From Nevskia sp. (GTDB lineage: Bacteria > Pseudomonadota > Gammaproteobacteria > Nevskiales > Nevskiaceae), in assembly GCA_031291075.1 (NCBI GenBank), contig JARLJS010000126.1:1-58956 (forward strand): a stretch of DNA of 58,956 nt, read 5' to 3'. Both the position numbers and the translations under genes were made by a program. Shown one piece after another: positions 15,459-25,265 of this stretch (positions are counted from its first letter, which is position 1; each line of letters starts with the position of its first letter). The notes beneath the pieces were generated by a model. It was not told the origin of the DNA. It searched no databases and worked only from the letters and a program-made list of their open reading frames with translations.

Positions 15459-18320
15459 CTAGGCACCGCCCTTGAGAGGCAGGCCGGCGCTCAGTGCGGC
15501 GTTGACCAGTTCTTCCTGTTCCTTGGCGTGGACCTTGAGATAGCCCACCGCCGTGGTGGAATTGCCCTTGCGCGTGGCGTAGTAGAGCTGGTGGTCCTCC
15601 GCCAGGTAGGCGCGCAGGCGGTGCTTGATCTGGTACCAGGCACCCTGGTTCTCGGGTTCCTCCTGGCACCACACCACGTCCTTGGCGTTCGGGTAGGCGG
15701 CGATGACGGCCTCGTACTCCGGGCGCGGGAAGGGATACAACTGCTCGATACGCACCACGGCGACGTCGTCGCGCTTCTGCTTGGCGCGCGCCTCGAACAG
15801 GTCGAAGTAAACCTTGCCGCTGCAGAACACGATGCGCTTGACCTTCTTCGCGTCGAGCGGCTCGGTCTCGTCGATGACGTAGCGGAAGGAGCCCTTGGAC
15901 AGCTCCTCCAGCGACGACACCGACAGCTTGTGGCGCAGCAGCGACTTGGGCGTCATCACGATCAGCGGCATGCGCAGGCTGCGCTTCATCTGGCGGCGGA
16001 TCATGTGGTAGAACTGCGCCGGCGTGGACGGCACGCACACCTGCATGTTGTTGCCCGCGCACAACTGCAGGTAGCGCTCCAGGCGCGCCGAGGAATGCTC
16101 CGGTCCCTGCCCTTCGTAACCGTGCGGCAGGAACAGGGTCAGGCCGCAGTAGCGGCCCCACTTGGCCTGGCCGGCGGCGATGAACTGGTCCATCACCACC
16201 TGGGCACCGTTGGCGAAGTCGCCGAACTGCGCCTCCCAGATCACCAGCGAGTCCGGATCGGTGGAGCTGTAGCCATACTCGAAGCCGAGCACGCCCTCCT
16301 CCGACAACAGGGTATCGTTGACGATGAAGCGGTTCTTGTCGGCATCGAGGTGGCGCAGCGGCGTATAGCGCGCGCCGTTGTGGTAATCGTGCAGCGTGGC
16401 GTGGCGGTGCGAGAAGGTGCCACGGCGCGAATCCTGGCCGCACAGGCGCACCGAGAAGCCCTCGTTGACGAGGGTGGCGTAGGCCATGGTCTCGGCGAAG
16501 CCCCAATCCATCGGCAGCTCGCCGTTGGACATCTTGACCCGGTCCTCGTAGACCTTGGCCACGCGCGGATGCAGGGTGAAGCCGTCCGGCAGCTTGTGCA
16601 GGCGGTCGGCGAGGCCCTTGATGGTGTCGCGGTTCGCCGCGGTGTCGGCCGGGGTGCTCCACTCGCCCTTCTGGTAGTTGGCCCAGTTGACGGTGTACTG
16701 GTTGCCGACCATGCCGAGCGTGGTGCGGGCGATGTTCTCGCCCTTGTCCAGCCCGTCGCGATAGCTGCGGGCCAGGCGCTCGGCCTCGTCGTTCGCCACC
16801 ACCCCTTCCTGCGCCAGCTTCTGCGCGTAGAGCGTGAAGGGGGTCGGCTGCTTGCGGATCGCCTCGTACATCACCGGCTGGGTCATCGCCGGTTCGTCGG
16901 CCTCGTTGTGACCGTGGCGGCGGTAGCAGCACAGGTCGATGATGACATCCTTGCGGAACTGGTTGCGGAACTCGGTGGCCAGCCGGGTGACGAACACCAC
17001 TGCCTCCGGATCGTCGCCGTTGACGTGGAACACCGGCGCCTCGAGCATCTTGGCGATGTCGGTGCAGTAGCGCGAGGTGCGCGCCTCGTGGCCCTCGCGC
17101 GCCTCGATCGGGTTGGGAGTGGTGAAACCGATCTGGTTGTTGACGATGACGTGGATGGTGCCGCCGGTGCTGTAGCCCTTGGAATGCGACAGCTGCAGCG
17201 TCTCCATCACCACGCCCTGGCCGGCGAAGGCCGCGTCGCCGTGGATCAGCACCGGCAGCACGCGCGCACCGGTCTCGTCCCGGCGGCGCGTCTGGCGCGC
17301 CTTGACCGAGCCTTCCACCACCGGGTTGACGATCTCCAGGTGCGAGGGGTTGAAGGCCAGCACCAGGTGCAGCCGCTTGCCGGCCACCTCGACGTCGGTG
17401 GAGAAGCCCAGGTGGTACTTGACGTCGCCGGCCCGCATCAGGTCCTCGGACGAGTACTTGCCCTCGAACTCGGCGAACAGGTCCTTGGGCGACTTGCCGA
17501 GCACGTTGACCAGCACGTTGAGGCGGCCGCGATGTGCCATGCCGATCACCACCTCCTCCACCGCGCGCTGGGCGGAGATGCGCATCACCTCGTCCAGCAG
17601 CGGGATCAGCGAATCGCCGCCCTCCAGCGAGAAACGCTTCTGGCCCACGTACTTGTTGTGCAGGTAACGCTCGATGCCCTCGGCCGCTGCCAGCTGGGTG
17701 AGGACGTCCCGCTTCTCCTGCGGCGTCAGCTTGGGCTTGTACGGCTCGCTTTCCATGCGCTTCTGGATCCAGCGCTTCTGCGCCGTCTCCGTGATGTACA
17801 TGTACTCGGCGCCGATGGTGTCGGTATACACCGACTTCACGATCTTGATGATCTCGCGCAGCGGCAGCTGGTCGGTGGCGGCCAGGGTGCCGGTGTTGAA
17901 CACCGTGTCCATGTCCTCCGGACCCAGGCCGTGGAACGCCGGGTCGAGGTCGGGCACCTTGGGCATGGGCGCCAGGCCGAGCGGGTCGAGCCGCGCCGCT
18001 TGGTGGCCGCGCACCCGGTAGTAGTTGATCAGGCGCAGCACCGCGGCCTGCTTCTCCAGGGCACGGACGTCGGCGGCGGCGGTCGGCGCCGCGCCGCCGG
18101 TGCCGCGCTCGCGCGCCAGCTTCTCGAAACGCGCCCGCACCGCGCTGTGCGGCGTCTCCACCGCGGTGGGGCCCTGCACGCCGCGGAAGTAGGCGCGCCA
18201 CTCGGGATCGACCGAATTGGGGTCGGCGAGGTACTGCTCGTACAGATCCTCGACGTAGGCCGCGTTGCCACCCTGGATCGAACTGGATTCGATCAGGCTC
18301 AGATACTTTGCACCAGTCAT
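15459..18320 (-). CDS. sucA: 2-oxoglutarate dehydrogenase E1
   Basis: 953 residues from ATG 18320, chosen because GGAG sits 6 nt upstream (a second ATG lies 12 nt earlier). The N-terminus has the OdhA start ([19 protein letters not shown]). ThDP-dependent core: [43 protein letters not shown], then [18 protein letters not shown], and C-terminal [19 protein letters not shown]. It decarboxylates 2-oxoglutarate and loads succinyl on SucB. Length agrees with the family (about 930-960). The gap to galU holds an inverted array of heptamers. Confidence 0.97.
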   Translation of the reverse strand: MTGAKYLSLIESSSIQGGNAAYVEDLYEQYLADPNSVDPEWRAYFRGVQGPTAVETPHSAVRARFEKLARERGTGGAAPTAAADVRALEKQAAVLRLINYYRVRGHQAARLDPLGLAPMPKVPDLDPAFHGLGPEDMDTVFNTGTLAATDQLPLREIIKIVKSVYTDTIGAEYMYITETAQKRWIQKRMESEPYKPKLTPQEKRDVLTQLAAAEGIERYLHNKYVGQKRFSLEGGDSLIPLLDEVMRISAQRAVEEVVIGMAHRGRLNVLVNVLGKSPKDLFAEFEGKYSSEDLMRAGDVKYHLGFSTDVEVAGKRLHLVLAFNPSHLEIVNPVVEGSVKARQTRRRDETGARVLPVLIHGDAAFAGQGVVMETLQLSHSKGYSTGGTIHVIVNNQIGFTTPNPIEAREGHEARTSRYCTDIAKMLEAPVFHVNGDDPEAVVFVTRLATEFRNQFRKDVIIDLCCYRRHGHNEADEPAMTQPVMYEAIRKQPTPFTLYAQKLAQEGVVANDEAERLARSYRDGLDKGENIARTTLGMVGNQYTVNWANYQKGEWSTPADTAANRDTIKGLADRLHKLPDGFTLHPRVAKVYEDRVKMSNGELPMDWGFAETMAYATLVNEGFSVRLCGQDSRRGTFSHRHATLHDYHNGARYTPLRHLDADKNRFIVNDTLLSEEGVLGFEYGYSSTDPDSLVIWEAQFGDFANGAQVVMDQFIAAGQAKWGRYCGLTLFLPHGYEGQGPEHSSARLERYLQLCAGNNMQVCVPSTPAQFYHMIRRQMKRSLRMPLIVMTPKSLLRHKLSVSSLEELSKGSFRYVIDETEPLDAKKVKRIVFCSGKVYFDLFEARAKQKRDDVAVVRIEQLYPFPRPEYEAVIAAYPNAKDVVWCQEEPENQGAWYQIKHRLRAYLAEDHQLYYATRKGNSTTAVGYLKVHAKEQEELVNAALSAGLPLKGGA

Positions 18321-18338
18321 CTCACGCTCCATAAAAAC

Positions 18339-18442
18339 GTGAGACGTGAGGCGTGAGAGGTGAGACGCAAGCTCAGCGCGCGCCGCCGGTCCGGCCTTGC
18401 GCCGCTGCTTCTACGTCTCACGTCACACGTCTCACGTCTCAC
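18339..18442. repeat. Inverted arrays of GTGAGNN heptamers between galU and sucA
   Basis: Four GTGAGNN heptamers in tandem (18339-18366) face four GTCTCAC-type heptamers (18415-18442), which are their complement. A 48-nt GC-rich segment separates the arms. The whole fits in the 129-bp gap between the galU stop and the sucA start and could fold into a long imperfect hairpin. There is no clear U tract. Confidence 0.8.
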
Positions 18443-18449
18443 GGCTTTC

Positions 18450-19361
18450 TTACTTCTTGGCGGCCTTGAATACTTTCTCCGGCTGTTTCCACTCGCCGGT
18501 CAACTGTTCCAGGTATTCCCGGAAGCCGTCAGCCAGCTCCGGGTGCTTCAGCGCGTACTCGACGTTGGCCTTCAGGTAGCCCAGCTTGCTGCCGCAGTCG
18601 TAGCGCACGCCTTCGAATTCGTAGGCCAGGACGGTCTGCTCCTGGATCATCATGCTGATCGCGTCGGTGAGCTGGATCTCGCCGCCGGCGCCGCGCTGGG
18701 TGCGCTCCAGCAGCTTGAAGATGCGCGGGGTCAGGATGTAGCGACCGACCACCGCCAGGTTGCTGGGCGCGTCGGCCTGCTTCGGCTTCTCCACGATGCG
18801 GCGGATCTCGCCCAGGCCCGGACCGACCGGCTGGGTGTCGACGATGCCGTAGCTGGACACCTCCTCCTGCGGCACGCGCTGGGTGGCGATGACGCTGGTG
18901 CCATATTCCTGGTACACGCGCTGCATCTGCGCCAGGCACGGGCGCAGGCGGCCATCGATCAGGTCGTCGGCCAGGATCACCGAGAAGTCCTCGTCGCCCA
19001 CCGCCGGCCAGGCGCACAGCACGGCGTGGCCCAGGCCGAGCGCCTCGGCCTGGCGGATGAAGATGCAGGTGATGCCGGGCGGCAGGATCTCCTGCACCGT
19101 CTCCAGCAGCTTGGTCTTGCCGCGGCTGGCGAGCTCGGCTTCCAGCTCGTAGGCCTTGTCGAAGTGGTCCATGATGGAGTTCTTCGAACGGCCGGTGATG
19201 AAGATCAGCTCCTCGGCGCCGGCCGAGATGGCCTCCTGCACGGCGTACTGGATGAGGGGCTTGTCGACGATCGGCAGCATTTCCTTGGCACTGGCCTTGG
19301 TGGCCGGCAGGAAGCGCGTGCCCAGACCGGCGACGGGGAACACTGCTTTTCTGATTCGCAT
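18450..19361 (-). CDS. galU: UTP-glucose-1-phosphate uridylyltransferase
   Basis: 303 residues with the GalU nucleotidyltransferase signatures: PVAGLGTRFLPATKASAKEM near the N-terminus, VDKPLIQYAVQEA, IFITGRSKNSIMDHFD, LGLGHAVLCA and the C-terminal YDCGSKLGYLKAN. It makes UDP-glucose from UTP and glucose-1-phosphate, feeding envelope and exopolysaccharide synthesis. Length is typical (about 290-305). The start is supported by GGAGG followed by AATTCC-type spacing on the minus strand. It precedes sucAB on the same strand. Confidence 0.96.
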   Translation of the reverse strand: MRIRKAVFPVAGLGTRFLPATKASAKEMLPIVDKPLIQYAVQEAISAGAEELIFITGRSKNSIMDHFDKAYELEAELASRGKTKLLETVQEILPPGITCIFIRQAEALGLGHAVLCAWPAVGDEDFSVILADDLIDGRLRPCLAQMQRVYQEYGTSVIATQRVPQEEVSSYGIVDTQPVGPGLGEIRRIVEKPKQADAPSNLAVVGRYILTPRIFKLLERTQRGAGGEIQLTDAISMMIQEQTVLAYEFEGVRYDCGSKLGYLKANVEYALKHPELADGFREYLEQLTGEWKQPEKVFKAAKK

Positions 19362-19433
19362 GGAGGAATTCCGGGACTGCCGTTGGACTGCGTTTTTGAG
19401 AGTCCGTTCAGCTTGGGCCTTGGGCCCGATAGT

Positions 19434-20300
19434 TTAGCGCAGCGAGCCGGTGAGATGGACCTTGTCGCTGTTGGTCGAAAGCAGTGCGAAATCGACCTCC
19501 CCCTGCTCCACCGCGAAGCGCAGCGCCGCCCGCGAGGGCAGCAGCAGCGGCTGCTTGAACTGCACCGAATAGGCCCTGGGAGCCGCCGGCAGCCGCTGTT
19601 GTAGCAGCGCCAGGCAGCGCGCCGCCGACCACAGGCCATGGGCGATGGCGCGGGGGAAGCCGAACAGGCGCGCCGTCAGGGCATGCAGGTGGATCGGGTT
19701 GTAGTCCTGCGAGATGCGGGCATAGCGCCGGCCGGTGTCCTCCGCGGCGGCCAGGGTCACGTACTCGGACAGCCGCCCGTCGACCTGCGGCGGTCCCTTG
19801 GGCCCCTGCGAGGGCTGCTTCGGGCCGCGGTGGATCACGGTCATGGTGGCGGTCCAGACCGGCTCGCTCTCCACCGGGGTGGCCTTCATCACCAGGTCGA
19901 ACTCGAAGCCAGCGCGGACCTCGCGGCCCTGGCCGATGTGGATGCTGAGGTCGAAGGTCTCGTCGGCGCGCAGCGGTCGCTGCTGCGCCACTTCGTTGCG
20001 CACGTGCACCAGGCCGAGCAGCGGCAGCGGGAAGCCCGGGCGGGTCATCAGGTCCAGGAACAGCGGGGTGGCCAGCACCTGCGGGAACAGAATCGGCAAC
20101 TCCGCCGACTCCGGCAGGCCGCACAGGGCACAGTAGGCGTCGAGCCGGACGCGGTCCACCCGCACCGCGCGCACCCGCTCCTCCCAGTCCGGCAGGCTGG
20201 GCGTGCCGCGGGCACGCCGCGTAGCCGAAAGGCCGGCCTTGAAAAATGACGGGAGCGTCGCCGGCAAGGCCGGCAAATCGAACACCTGGGCGTGGTTCAT
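19434..20300 (-). CDS. MaoC-family (R)-specific enoyl-CoA hydratase-like protein
   Basis: 288 residues with two hot-dog halves. The C-terminal half carries the hydratase-2 motif, YARISQDYNPIHLHALTA (Asp/Asn/His arrangement) followed by FGFPRAIAHGLWSAARCL, at about residues 205-240. The N-terminal half (about 60-160) is a degenerate copy. Such proteins hydrate trans-2-enoyl-CoA to (R)-3-hydroxyacyl-CoA or act in acyl-chain modification. It stands alone, downstream of the ccm operon and upstream of galU on the minus strand. Start ATG at 20300. Substrate not inferable. Confidence 0.85.
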   Translation of the reverse strand: MNHAQVFDLPALPATLPSFFKAGLSATRRARGTPSLPDWEERVRAVRVDRVRLDAYCALCGLPESAELPILFPQVLATPLFLDLMTRPGFPLPLLGLVHVRNEVAQQRPLRADETFDLSIHIGQGREVRAGFEFDLVMKATPVESEPVWTATMTVIHRGPKQPSQGPKGPPQVDGRLSEYVTLAAAEDTGRRYARISQDYNPIHLHALTARLFGFPRAIAHGLWSAARCLALLQQRLPAAPRAYSVQFKQPLLLPSRAALRFAVEQGEVDFALLSTNSDKVHLTGSLR

Positions 20301-20436
20301 GCGGTTCTCGGTCTTGCGACGGCCCCCTGAGGCCGGGGAAGCCGGATTTTATAGGGATTTGCCGGCAAAAGCCCCCGCAACAGCGCCAGCCCCGTTATGG
20401 CGCAAGCGCAAACGCCGTAGAACCCTATCCCAAAAA

Positions 20437-21687
20437 CTACGGAATGGCGCGGTCGATCCGCAGCTGCAGTGGCTTGCCGCTCTCGGCGCGGGCGACGTGC
20501 AGGCTGCCCTCCAGGTCACCCGACTGGGCCTGGGCGCCGCCGGCGCCGCTGAGCCTGGCGGTGACCACGTAGCGCTCGAAGGCGGACAGGCGCAGCGCCG
20601 GGGCCATCGCCATGGTGTCGTCCAGCTTGATGTCGGCCGGCAGGGTCTGGCCCGGCAGGCGCTGCACGGCCAGCGGCATGGGCGGGCCGCTCTCGGCCTT
20701 GGCGAACACGAACAGCACCGCGTTGGGCGGGACCTTGGCGGCCAGATCCGGCGCCAGGCTGACGTGCAAGTCGAGAGTGGTGCCGGGACCGCCGGCTTCA
20801 GCGCCCTGGCCTTCCGCGCCGGCCTCGGCCGCCGCCGGCCCGGCAGAAGCCAGCGGACCCGGTGCGCCGCCGGACGCCTGGTCCAGTTCCTTGAGCTGGC
20901 TCGCCAAGGCCTGGCGTACCTGCGCCGGCAGATCGGTCTGCGCCGACAGCCGCGTCCAGCGGCTGCGCGCGGTGGCGAGGTCGCCGCTCTGGGCGGCGGC
21001 CATGCCGCCGTACCACAGCGCCTTGCCGTAGTCGGGCGCGACGGCCAGGGCCTTCTCGAACAACTGGGCCGGCGTACCCTGCAGGTCGCGGTCGCGGGCA
21101 AAGGCCAGCGCCTCGCCCTGGTCGGTCAACCATTCCGGATTGGGTTCCGCGGCATGCTCGTTGGCCGCGGCGTAAGCCTTGGCGGCTTCGTCGAAGCGCT
21201 GCATCACGAAATAGGAACGGCCCAGCATGGACCAGCCCTCGGCGTCGTCCGGCTGCTGCTTGAGCCGCTCCGCCAGGCGCTGCACCATGCCGGCGATCTG
21301 GTCGTTCTGGGTCACGCCGGCGGCGAGCTGCTGCTGCGCCTTCCAGCTCCCGGCAAGGGCGTACCAGCCGCCGGCGAACAGCGCCAGCAGCAGCGTGGCG
21401 ATCAGCGCCGCCGGCCAGCGCCGGCCCACCGCCGCTTGCACCGCCGGCTCCTCAGCCTGCGCCTCGGCCAGCAGGCGCGCATCCAGCTCGCCCTTGAGCG
21501 CCTCGGCGTCGCTCTCCGGCACCAGCCCGGCCTGCCGCTCGGTCTCCAGCTCGGCCAGCCGGATGCGGTAGGCGGCGATGTTGGCGCCGCGGCGGCGCAG
21601 GGTCGGCAGCGTGGCGCCGCGCCACCAGGGGCGGGTGCATACCGCGGCGGCCGCCAGCAGCAGCGCCGTCATCAGGAGCCACGTCAT
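20437..21687 (-). CDS. ccmI: Cytochrome c biogenesis protein CcmI
   Basis: 416 residues. Start ATG 21687 overlaps the ccmH stop (ATGA), which overrides the longer open frame to 21822. N-terminal membrane segment (MTWLLMTALLLAAAA), a helical pair with ETERQAGLVPESDAEALKGEL, a second membrane segment (about 93-112), then TPR motifs (DDAEGWSMLGRSYFVMQRFD; PDYGKALWYGGMAAAQSGD) and a C-terminal beta-rich domain. CcmI holds apocytochrome c and presents it to CcmF/H for haem ligation. Last gene of the ccm operon. Confidence 0.93.
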   Translation of the reverse strand: MTWLLMTALLLAAAAVCTRPWWRGATLPTLRRRGANIAAYRIRLAELETERQAGLVPESDAEALKGELDARLLAEAQAEEPAVQAAVGRRWPAALIATLLLALFAGGWYALAGSWKAQQQLAAGVTQNDQIAGMVQRLAERLKQQPDDAEGWSMLGRSYFVMQRFDEAAKAYAAANEHAAEPNPEWLTDQGEALAFARDRDLQGTPAQLFEKALAVAPDYGKALWYGGMAAAQSGDLATARSRWTRLSAQTDLPAQVRQALASQLKELDQASGGAPGPLASAGPAAAEAGAEGQGAEAGGPGTTLDLHVSLAPDLAAKVPPNAVLFVFAKAESGPPMPLAVQRLPGQTLPADIKLDDTMAMAPALRLSAFERYVVTARLSGAGGAQAQSGDLEGSLHVARAESGKPLQLRIDRAIP

Positions 21688-22148
21688 GAATGGTCGTCCA
21701 GTATCTTGCGCAGGGCGGCTTCGTCCGCGGGTGGTCGCGTAGCCGGGGTGGCACGGGTGCGGCGCGCGTAGGCGAACAGCATCGTCAAGCCGATCAGCAC
21801 GAGCAGGAACGGCGCCGCCCACAACAGTGCGGTGCGCGCCTCCAGCGGCGGCTTGTACAGCACGAAATCACCGTAGCGATCGGTCAGGTATTTCTTGATC
21901 GCCGTTTCGTCCTCGCCTTTCGCCACCAGGCCGCGCACCTCGTAGCGCAGGTCGGCGGCGAGCGAGGCCTGCGACTCGGCCAGCGACTCGTTCTGGCACA
22001 CCAGGCAGCGCAGCTCCGGCAGCAGGCCTCGGTAGAGTGCCTCCTGCTGCGGCGTCAGCGGAATCTCCGGCTTGACGGTCTGCACCTCGGCGCGGGCGCC
22101 GGCGGCGGCCAACGCCAGCAGCAAAACACAGGCGACGCGGCGCTTCAT
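21684..22148 (-). CDS. ccmH: Cytochrome c maturation protein CcmH (CcmL-type, N-terminal module)
   Basis: 154 residues. Signal peptide (1-20, ARA|EV), the redox motif L-R-C-L-V-C-Q-N at about 47-54 and one C-terminal membrane helix (about 109-129). It reduces or resolves the apocytochrome CXXCH disulfide in the periplasm together with CcmG. Length matches the short CcmH of bacteria that carry a separate CcmI. It overlaps both neighbours by 4 nt (ATGA). Confidence 0.95.
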   Translation of the reverse strand: MKRRVACVLLLALAAAGARAEVQTVKPEIPLTPQQEALYRGLLPELRCLVCQNESLAESQASLAADLRYEVRGLVAKGEDETAIKKYLTDRYGDFVLYKPPLEARTALLWAAPFLLVLIGLTMLFAYARRTRATPATRPPADEAALRKILDDHS

Positions 22149-22663
22149 GTGGCGCTCCGTAGCAGCGGCTGGATGTCGTGCTGCCAGATCTCGGGGGTCA
22201 TCGGCCCGATCTGCTTGTAGATGACGGTGCCCTTGGCATCGAGCACGAAGGTCTCCGGCACGCCGTAGACCCCCCAGTCGATGCCCGCCTTGCCTTCCAG
22301 GTCGGTGAGGATGACACCGTAGGGATTGCCGCGCCGCGTCAGCCAGGGCCGCAGGTCGGACTCGGCGTCCTTGTAGTCGATGCCGAGCAGCCTGGCCTGC
22401 CCGTTCTGCGCCAGTTGCATCAAGTAGGCGTGCTCCTCCTGGCAGCCGGCGCACCAGCTCGCGAAGAAATTCACCAGCACCGGCGCGCCGCGCAGGTCGG
22501 CGTCGGTCATGCGCGGCCGCTTGCCGTCCAGCGTGGGCAGGTCGAACGCGGGGGCCGCCTTGCCGATCAGCGGGCTCGGCACCAGGTGCGGATCGCGGCG
22601 CAGGCCGATCATGAACAGGCCGACCAGCAACGCGAGGACGACGAGAGGGATGGCGAAACGCAT
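22145..22663 (-). CDS. ccmG: Thiol:disulfide interchange protein CcmG (DsbE)
   Basis: 172 residues. N-terminal membrane anchor (about 3-20), then a thioredoxin fold with active site WCAGC in VNFFASWCAGCQEEH and the CcmG-specific GIDYKDAESDLRPWL and YGVPETFVLDAKG segments (cis-Pro). It keeps the haem-binding cysteines of apocytochrome c reduced. The dipeptide AG between the cysteines differs from the PTC/PSC types of enterics but is an ordinary variation. 4-nt overlap with ccmH and a 4-nt gap after ccmF. Confidence 0.95.
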   Translation of the reverse strand: MRFAIPLVVLALLVGLFMIGLRRDPHLVPSPLIGKAAPAFDLPTLDGKRPRMTDADLRGAPVLVNFFASWCAGCQEEHAYLMQLAQNGQARLLGIDYKDAESDLRPWLTRRGNPYGVILTDLEGKAGIDWGVYGVPETFVLDAKGTVIYKQIGPMTPEIWQHDIQPLLRSAT

Positions 22664-22667
22664 GGGC

Positions 22668-24644
22668 TCAGGCCGCCGCCCCTTCCAACGCCTCGGCCGC
22701 GCGCCGCTCCGCCGCGCGCGCCAGCCGGTAGCGCCGGTCGCTCACCGCCAGCATGCCGCCGAAGAACATCAGCACGCCGCCGAGCCAGATCATCCGCACC
22801 AGCGGCTTGTAGTACACCCGCAGGCTCCAGCTGCCGTCGTCGAAACTGTCGCCGAGCGAGACGTAGAGATCGCGCAGCAGGCCGATGTCGATCGAGGACT
22901 GGGTCATCACCGTACCCTGCGAGGGATACAGGCGCTTCTGCGGATGCAGCACCGCCACCGGGCGGTCGCCGTGGGTCACCGTCACGGTGCCCTCCTGGGC
23001 GGTGTAGTTCGGGCCCTGGCTTTCGCCGGCGCCGTCGAAACGGAAGGTGTAGCCGCCCAGCTCGGTGGTGGTGCCGCGGGCCAGGCGCACGTCGTGTTCG
23101 TCGCCGAAGCTGACCACGCCGCTCACACCCAGCGCCCACACGCCCAGGCCGACGTGGGCCAGGGTCATGCCCCAGGCGGCGCGCGGCACCGCGGCCAAGC
23201 CGCTCCCCAGGTCCGGCTTGGCGCGCACGCGCCGCCACACGTCCTGCACCGCGGCGAACATCGCCCACAGGCCGAGCAGGGCGCCGGCGGAAGCCAGCGG
23301 CGTGCTGCGGCCGTACAGGGTGAATGGCAGTGCGCCGCCGAACACCAGCGCCGCCAGCGCCGGCCAGCGCAGCCGGCGCACGGTCTCCTTCCAGTCACCC
23401 CGCTTCCACGGCACCGCCGCCGCCAGGCCCACCAGGAAGATCAGCGGCGTGACCAGGGGCAGGAACACCGGGTTGAAGTACGGCGGGCCCACCGAAACCT
23501 TGCCCAGGCCGGTGGCGTCCAGCACCAGCGGATAGAGCGTGCCGAACAGCACCGCCGCCGCCGCCGCCGCGAGGAAGACGTTGTTGAACAGCAGCAAGCC
23601 TTCACGCGAGAACAGGCGCAGCTCGCCGTCGGAGCTCAGCCTGGGGGCGCGCCAGGCGTAGAGCGACAGCGCCCCGCCCACCACCACCACCATGAAGCCG
23701 AGAATGAACATGCCGCGCGAGGGATCGCTGGCGAAGGCATGCACCGACACCAGCACGCCGGAGCGGACCAGGAAGGTGCCGAGCAGGGACAGCGAGAAGG
23801 CGATGATGGCGAGGAGCACGGTCCAGCTCTTGAGCAGGCCGCGCTTCTCCGTCACCGCCAGCGAGTGGATGAGGGCGGTGCCGGCCAGCCAGGGCATGAA
23901 GGAGGCATTCTCCACCGGGTCCCAGAACCACCAGCCGCCCCAGCCCAACTCCTTGTACGCCCACCAGGAGCCAAGCGTGATGCCCATGGTGAGGAACATC
24001 CAGGCGGTGGTGGTCCAGGGCCGCGTCCAGCGCGCCCAGGCGGCGTCGAGCCGGCCGCCGATCAGCGCGGCGATGGCGAAGGAAAAGGCGACCGAGAAGC
24101 CGACGTAGCCCATGTACAGCATGGGCGGGTGCACCGCCAGGCCGGGATCCTGCAGGATCGGGTTGAGGTCGCGCCCTTCCGCCGGCGCCGGCACCAGCCG
24201 CGTGAACGGGTTGGAGGTGAGCAGGATGAACAGATAGAAGCCGGTGCTGATCATGCCCAGCACCGACAGCACCAGCGCGCTCATCTCCAGCGGCAGGCGC
24301 CGGTTGAACACCGACACCGCCAGGCTCCAGGCGGAGAGGATGAGCACCCACAGCAGCAGCGAGCCCTCGTGCGCGCCCCACACCGCGGTGATGCGGTAGA
24401 TCAGCGGCAGCTGCGAGTGGTCGTTCTCGGCGACGTAAGCGACCGAGAAATCCTTGCTGACGAAGGCGTAGGTGAGGCAGGCGTAAGCCGCCGCCACGCA
24501 CAGGAACTGGCCCTGCGCCGCGGACGCCGCAAAGCTCATCAGGCGGGCGTCGTGGCGGCGCCAGCCCAGCAGCGGCACCGCCGCCTGCAGCAGCGCCACG
24601 CCCAGCGCCAGGATTACCGCGAAATGGCCGAGTTCGGGGATCAT
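22668..24644 (-). CDS. ccmF: Haem lyase CcmF
   Basis: 658 residues, polytopic inner-membrane protein. It contains the tryptophan-rich WWD haem-handling motif (GWGGWWFWDPVENASFMPWL) at about 230-250 and conserved histidines in ALIHSLAVTEKRG and nearby periplasmic loops. The C-terminal region includes the large periplasmic domain (about 500-600) and a final membrane helix (MIWLGGVLMFFGGMLAV). CcmF attaches haem from CcmE to apocytochrome c. Starts 1 nt after the ccmE stop. Length is normal (about 650). Confidence 0.97.
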   Translation of the reverse strand: MIPELGHFAVILALGVALLQAAVPLLGWRRHDARLMSFAASAAQGQFLCVAAAYACLTYAFVSKDFSVAYVAENDHSQLPLIYRITAVWGAHEGSLLLWVLILSAWSLAVSVFNRRLPLEMSALVLSVLGMISTGFYLFILLTSNPFTRLVPAPAEGRDLNPILQDPGLAVHPPMLYMGYVGFSVAFSFAIAALIGGRLDAAWARWTRPWTTTAWMFLTMGITLGSWWAYKELGWGGWWFWDPVENASFMPWLAGTALIHSLAVTEKRGLLKSWTVLLAIIAFSLSLLGTFLVRSGVLVSVHAFASDPSRGMFILGFMVVVVGGALSLYAWRAPRLSSDGELRLFSREGLLLFNNVFLAAAAAAVLFGTLYPLVLDATGLGKVSVGPPYFNPVFLPLVTPLIFLVGLAAAVPWKRGDWKETVRRLRWPALAALVFGGALPFTLYGRSTPLASAGALLGLWAMFAAVQDVWRRVRAKPDLGSGLAAVPRAAWGMTLAHVGLGVWALGVSGVVSFGDEHDVRLARGTTTELGGYTFRFDGAGESQGPNYTAQEGTVTVTHGDRPVAVLHPQKRLYPSQGTVMTQSSIDIGLLRDLYVSLGDSFDDGSWSLRVYYKPLVRMIWLGGVLMFFGGMLAVSDRRYRLARAAERRAAEALEGAAA

Positions 24645-24645
24645 G

Positions 24646-25113
24646 TCAGCTGCTCGCGGCGGTGACGGACTTGAACGGCGCGCAGGTGTGCTTGCCGTCC
24701 GCCGTGGTGATCGACTTGGCCACGTTGGGCGGCACGTAGTTCTCGTCGTGCTTGGCCAGGATGCGGCTGGCGACGAACACGTGGTTGGCGTCCATGTGGC
24801 CGGTGGCGACCACGCCCTGCCCTTCGCGGAACAGGTCCGGCAGCACGCCCTCGTAGCGCACCGGCACCTGGTTGCTGCAGTCGGCCATGACGAATTCGAT
24901 CAGCAGGCCCTCGCCGCGCTTGACGCTGCCGCGCTCCACCAGCCCGCCGAGCTGCAGGGCCGCGCCCGCCGGCAAGCTGCCGGACAGCAGGTCGGACGGC
25001 GTGTAGAAATACATCATGTTCTTGCGGAACGCGGTGAAACCCAGCACCGCCGCCAGGCTGACGCCGGCAACCAGGGCCGCGACCGCGAACATGCGCTTCT
25101 GCCGTTTGGTCAT
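24646..25113 (-). CDS. ccmE: Haem chaperone CcmE
   Basis: 155 residues. An N-terminal membrane anchor (about 8-28) is followed by an OB-fold domain with the covalent haem site H in LAKHDENYVPPNV (His at about 127). The ALQLGGLVERGSV segment is typical. It takes haem from CcmC and passes it to CcmF. Start ATG 25113 is in 4-nt overlap with ccmD; the longer open frame upstream was rejected. Confidence 0.96.
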   Translation of the reverse strand: MTKRQKRMFAVAALVAGVSLAAVLGFTAFRKNMMYFYTPSDLLSGSLPAGAALQLGGLVERGSVKRGEGLLIEFVMADCSNQVPVRYEGVLPDLFREGQGVVATGHMDANHVFVASRILAKHDENYVPPNVAKSITTADGKHTCAPFKSVTAASS

Positions 25114-25265
25114 GTCTCCTCCATGGCGACGGTATCCTCCGCCGCCTCGGACAGCGTTCTTTTCAGGGTGTTCCGCCGCAGCAGCGGAGCGATGGCGTTC
25201 CACAGCAGCACGGCGAGGGTCAGCCCGTAGCTGCCCCAGATGAATATGGCGTACTTCGGGTTCAT
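25110..25265 (-). CDS. ccmD: Haem exporter accessory protein CcmD
   Basis: 51 residues: one membrane helix (about 6-28, YAIFIWGSYGLTLAVLLWNA) followed by a charged tail (RRNTLKRTLSEAAEDT). This is the small CcmD that stabilises the CcmABC/holo-CcmE complex. ATG 25265 overlaps the ccmC stop and its own stop overlaps the ccmE start (both ATGA). Confidence 0.92.
   Translation of the reverse strand: MNPKYAIFIWGSYGLTLAVLLWNAIAPLLRRNTLKRTLSEAAEDTVAMEET

Noticed and set aside
15528-18356. 942-codon plus-strand open frame antisense to sucA
   Set aside because: Composition artefact of GC-rich DNA: its residues mirror the sucA codons and show no domain.
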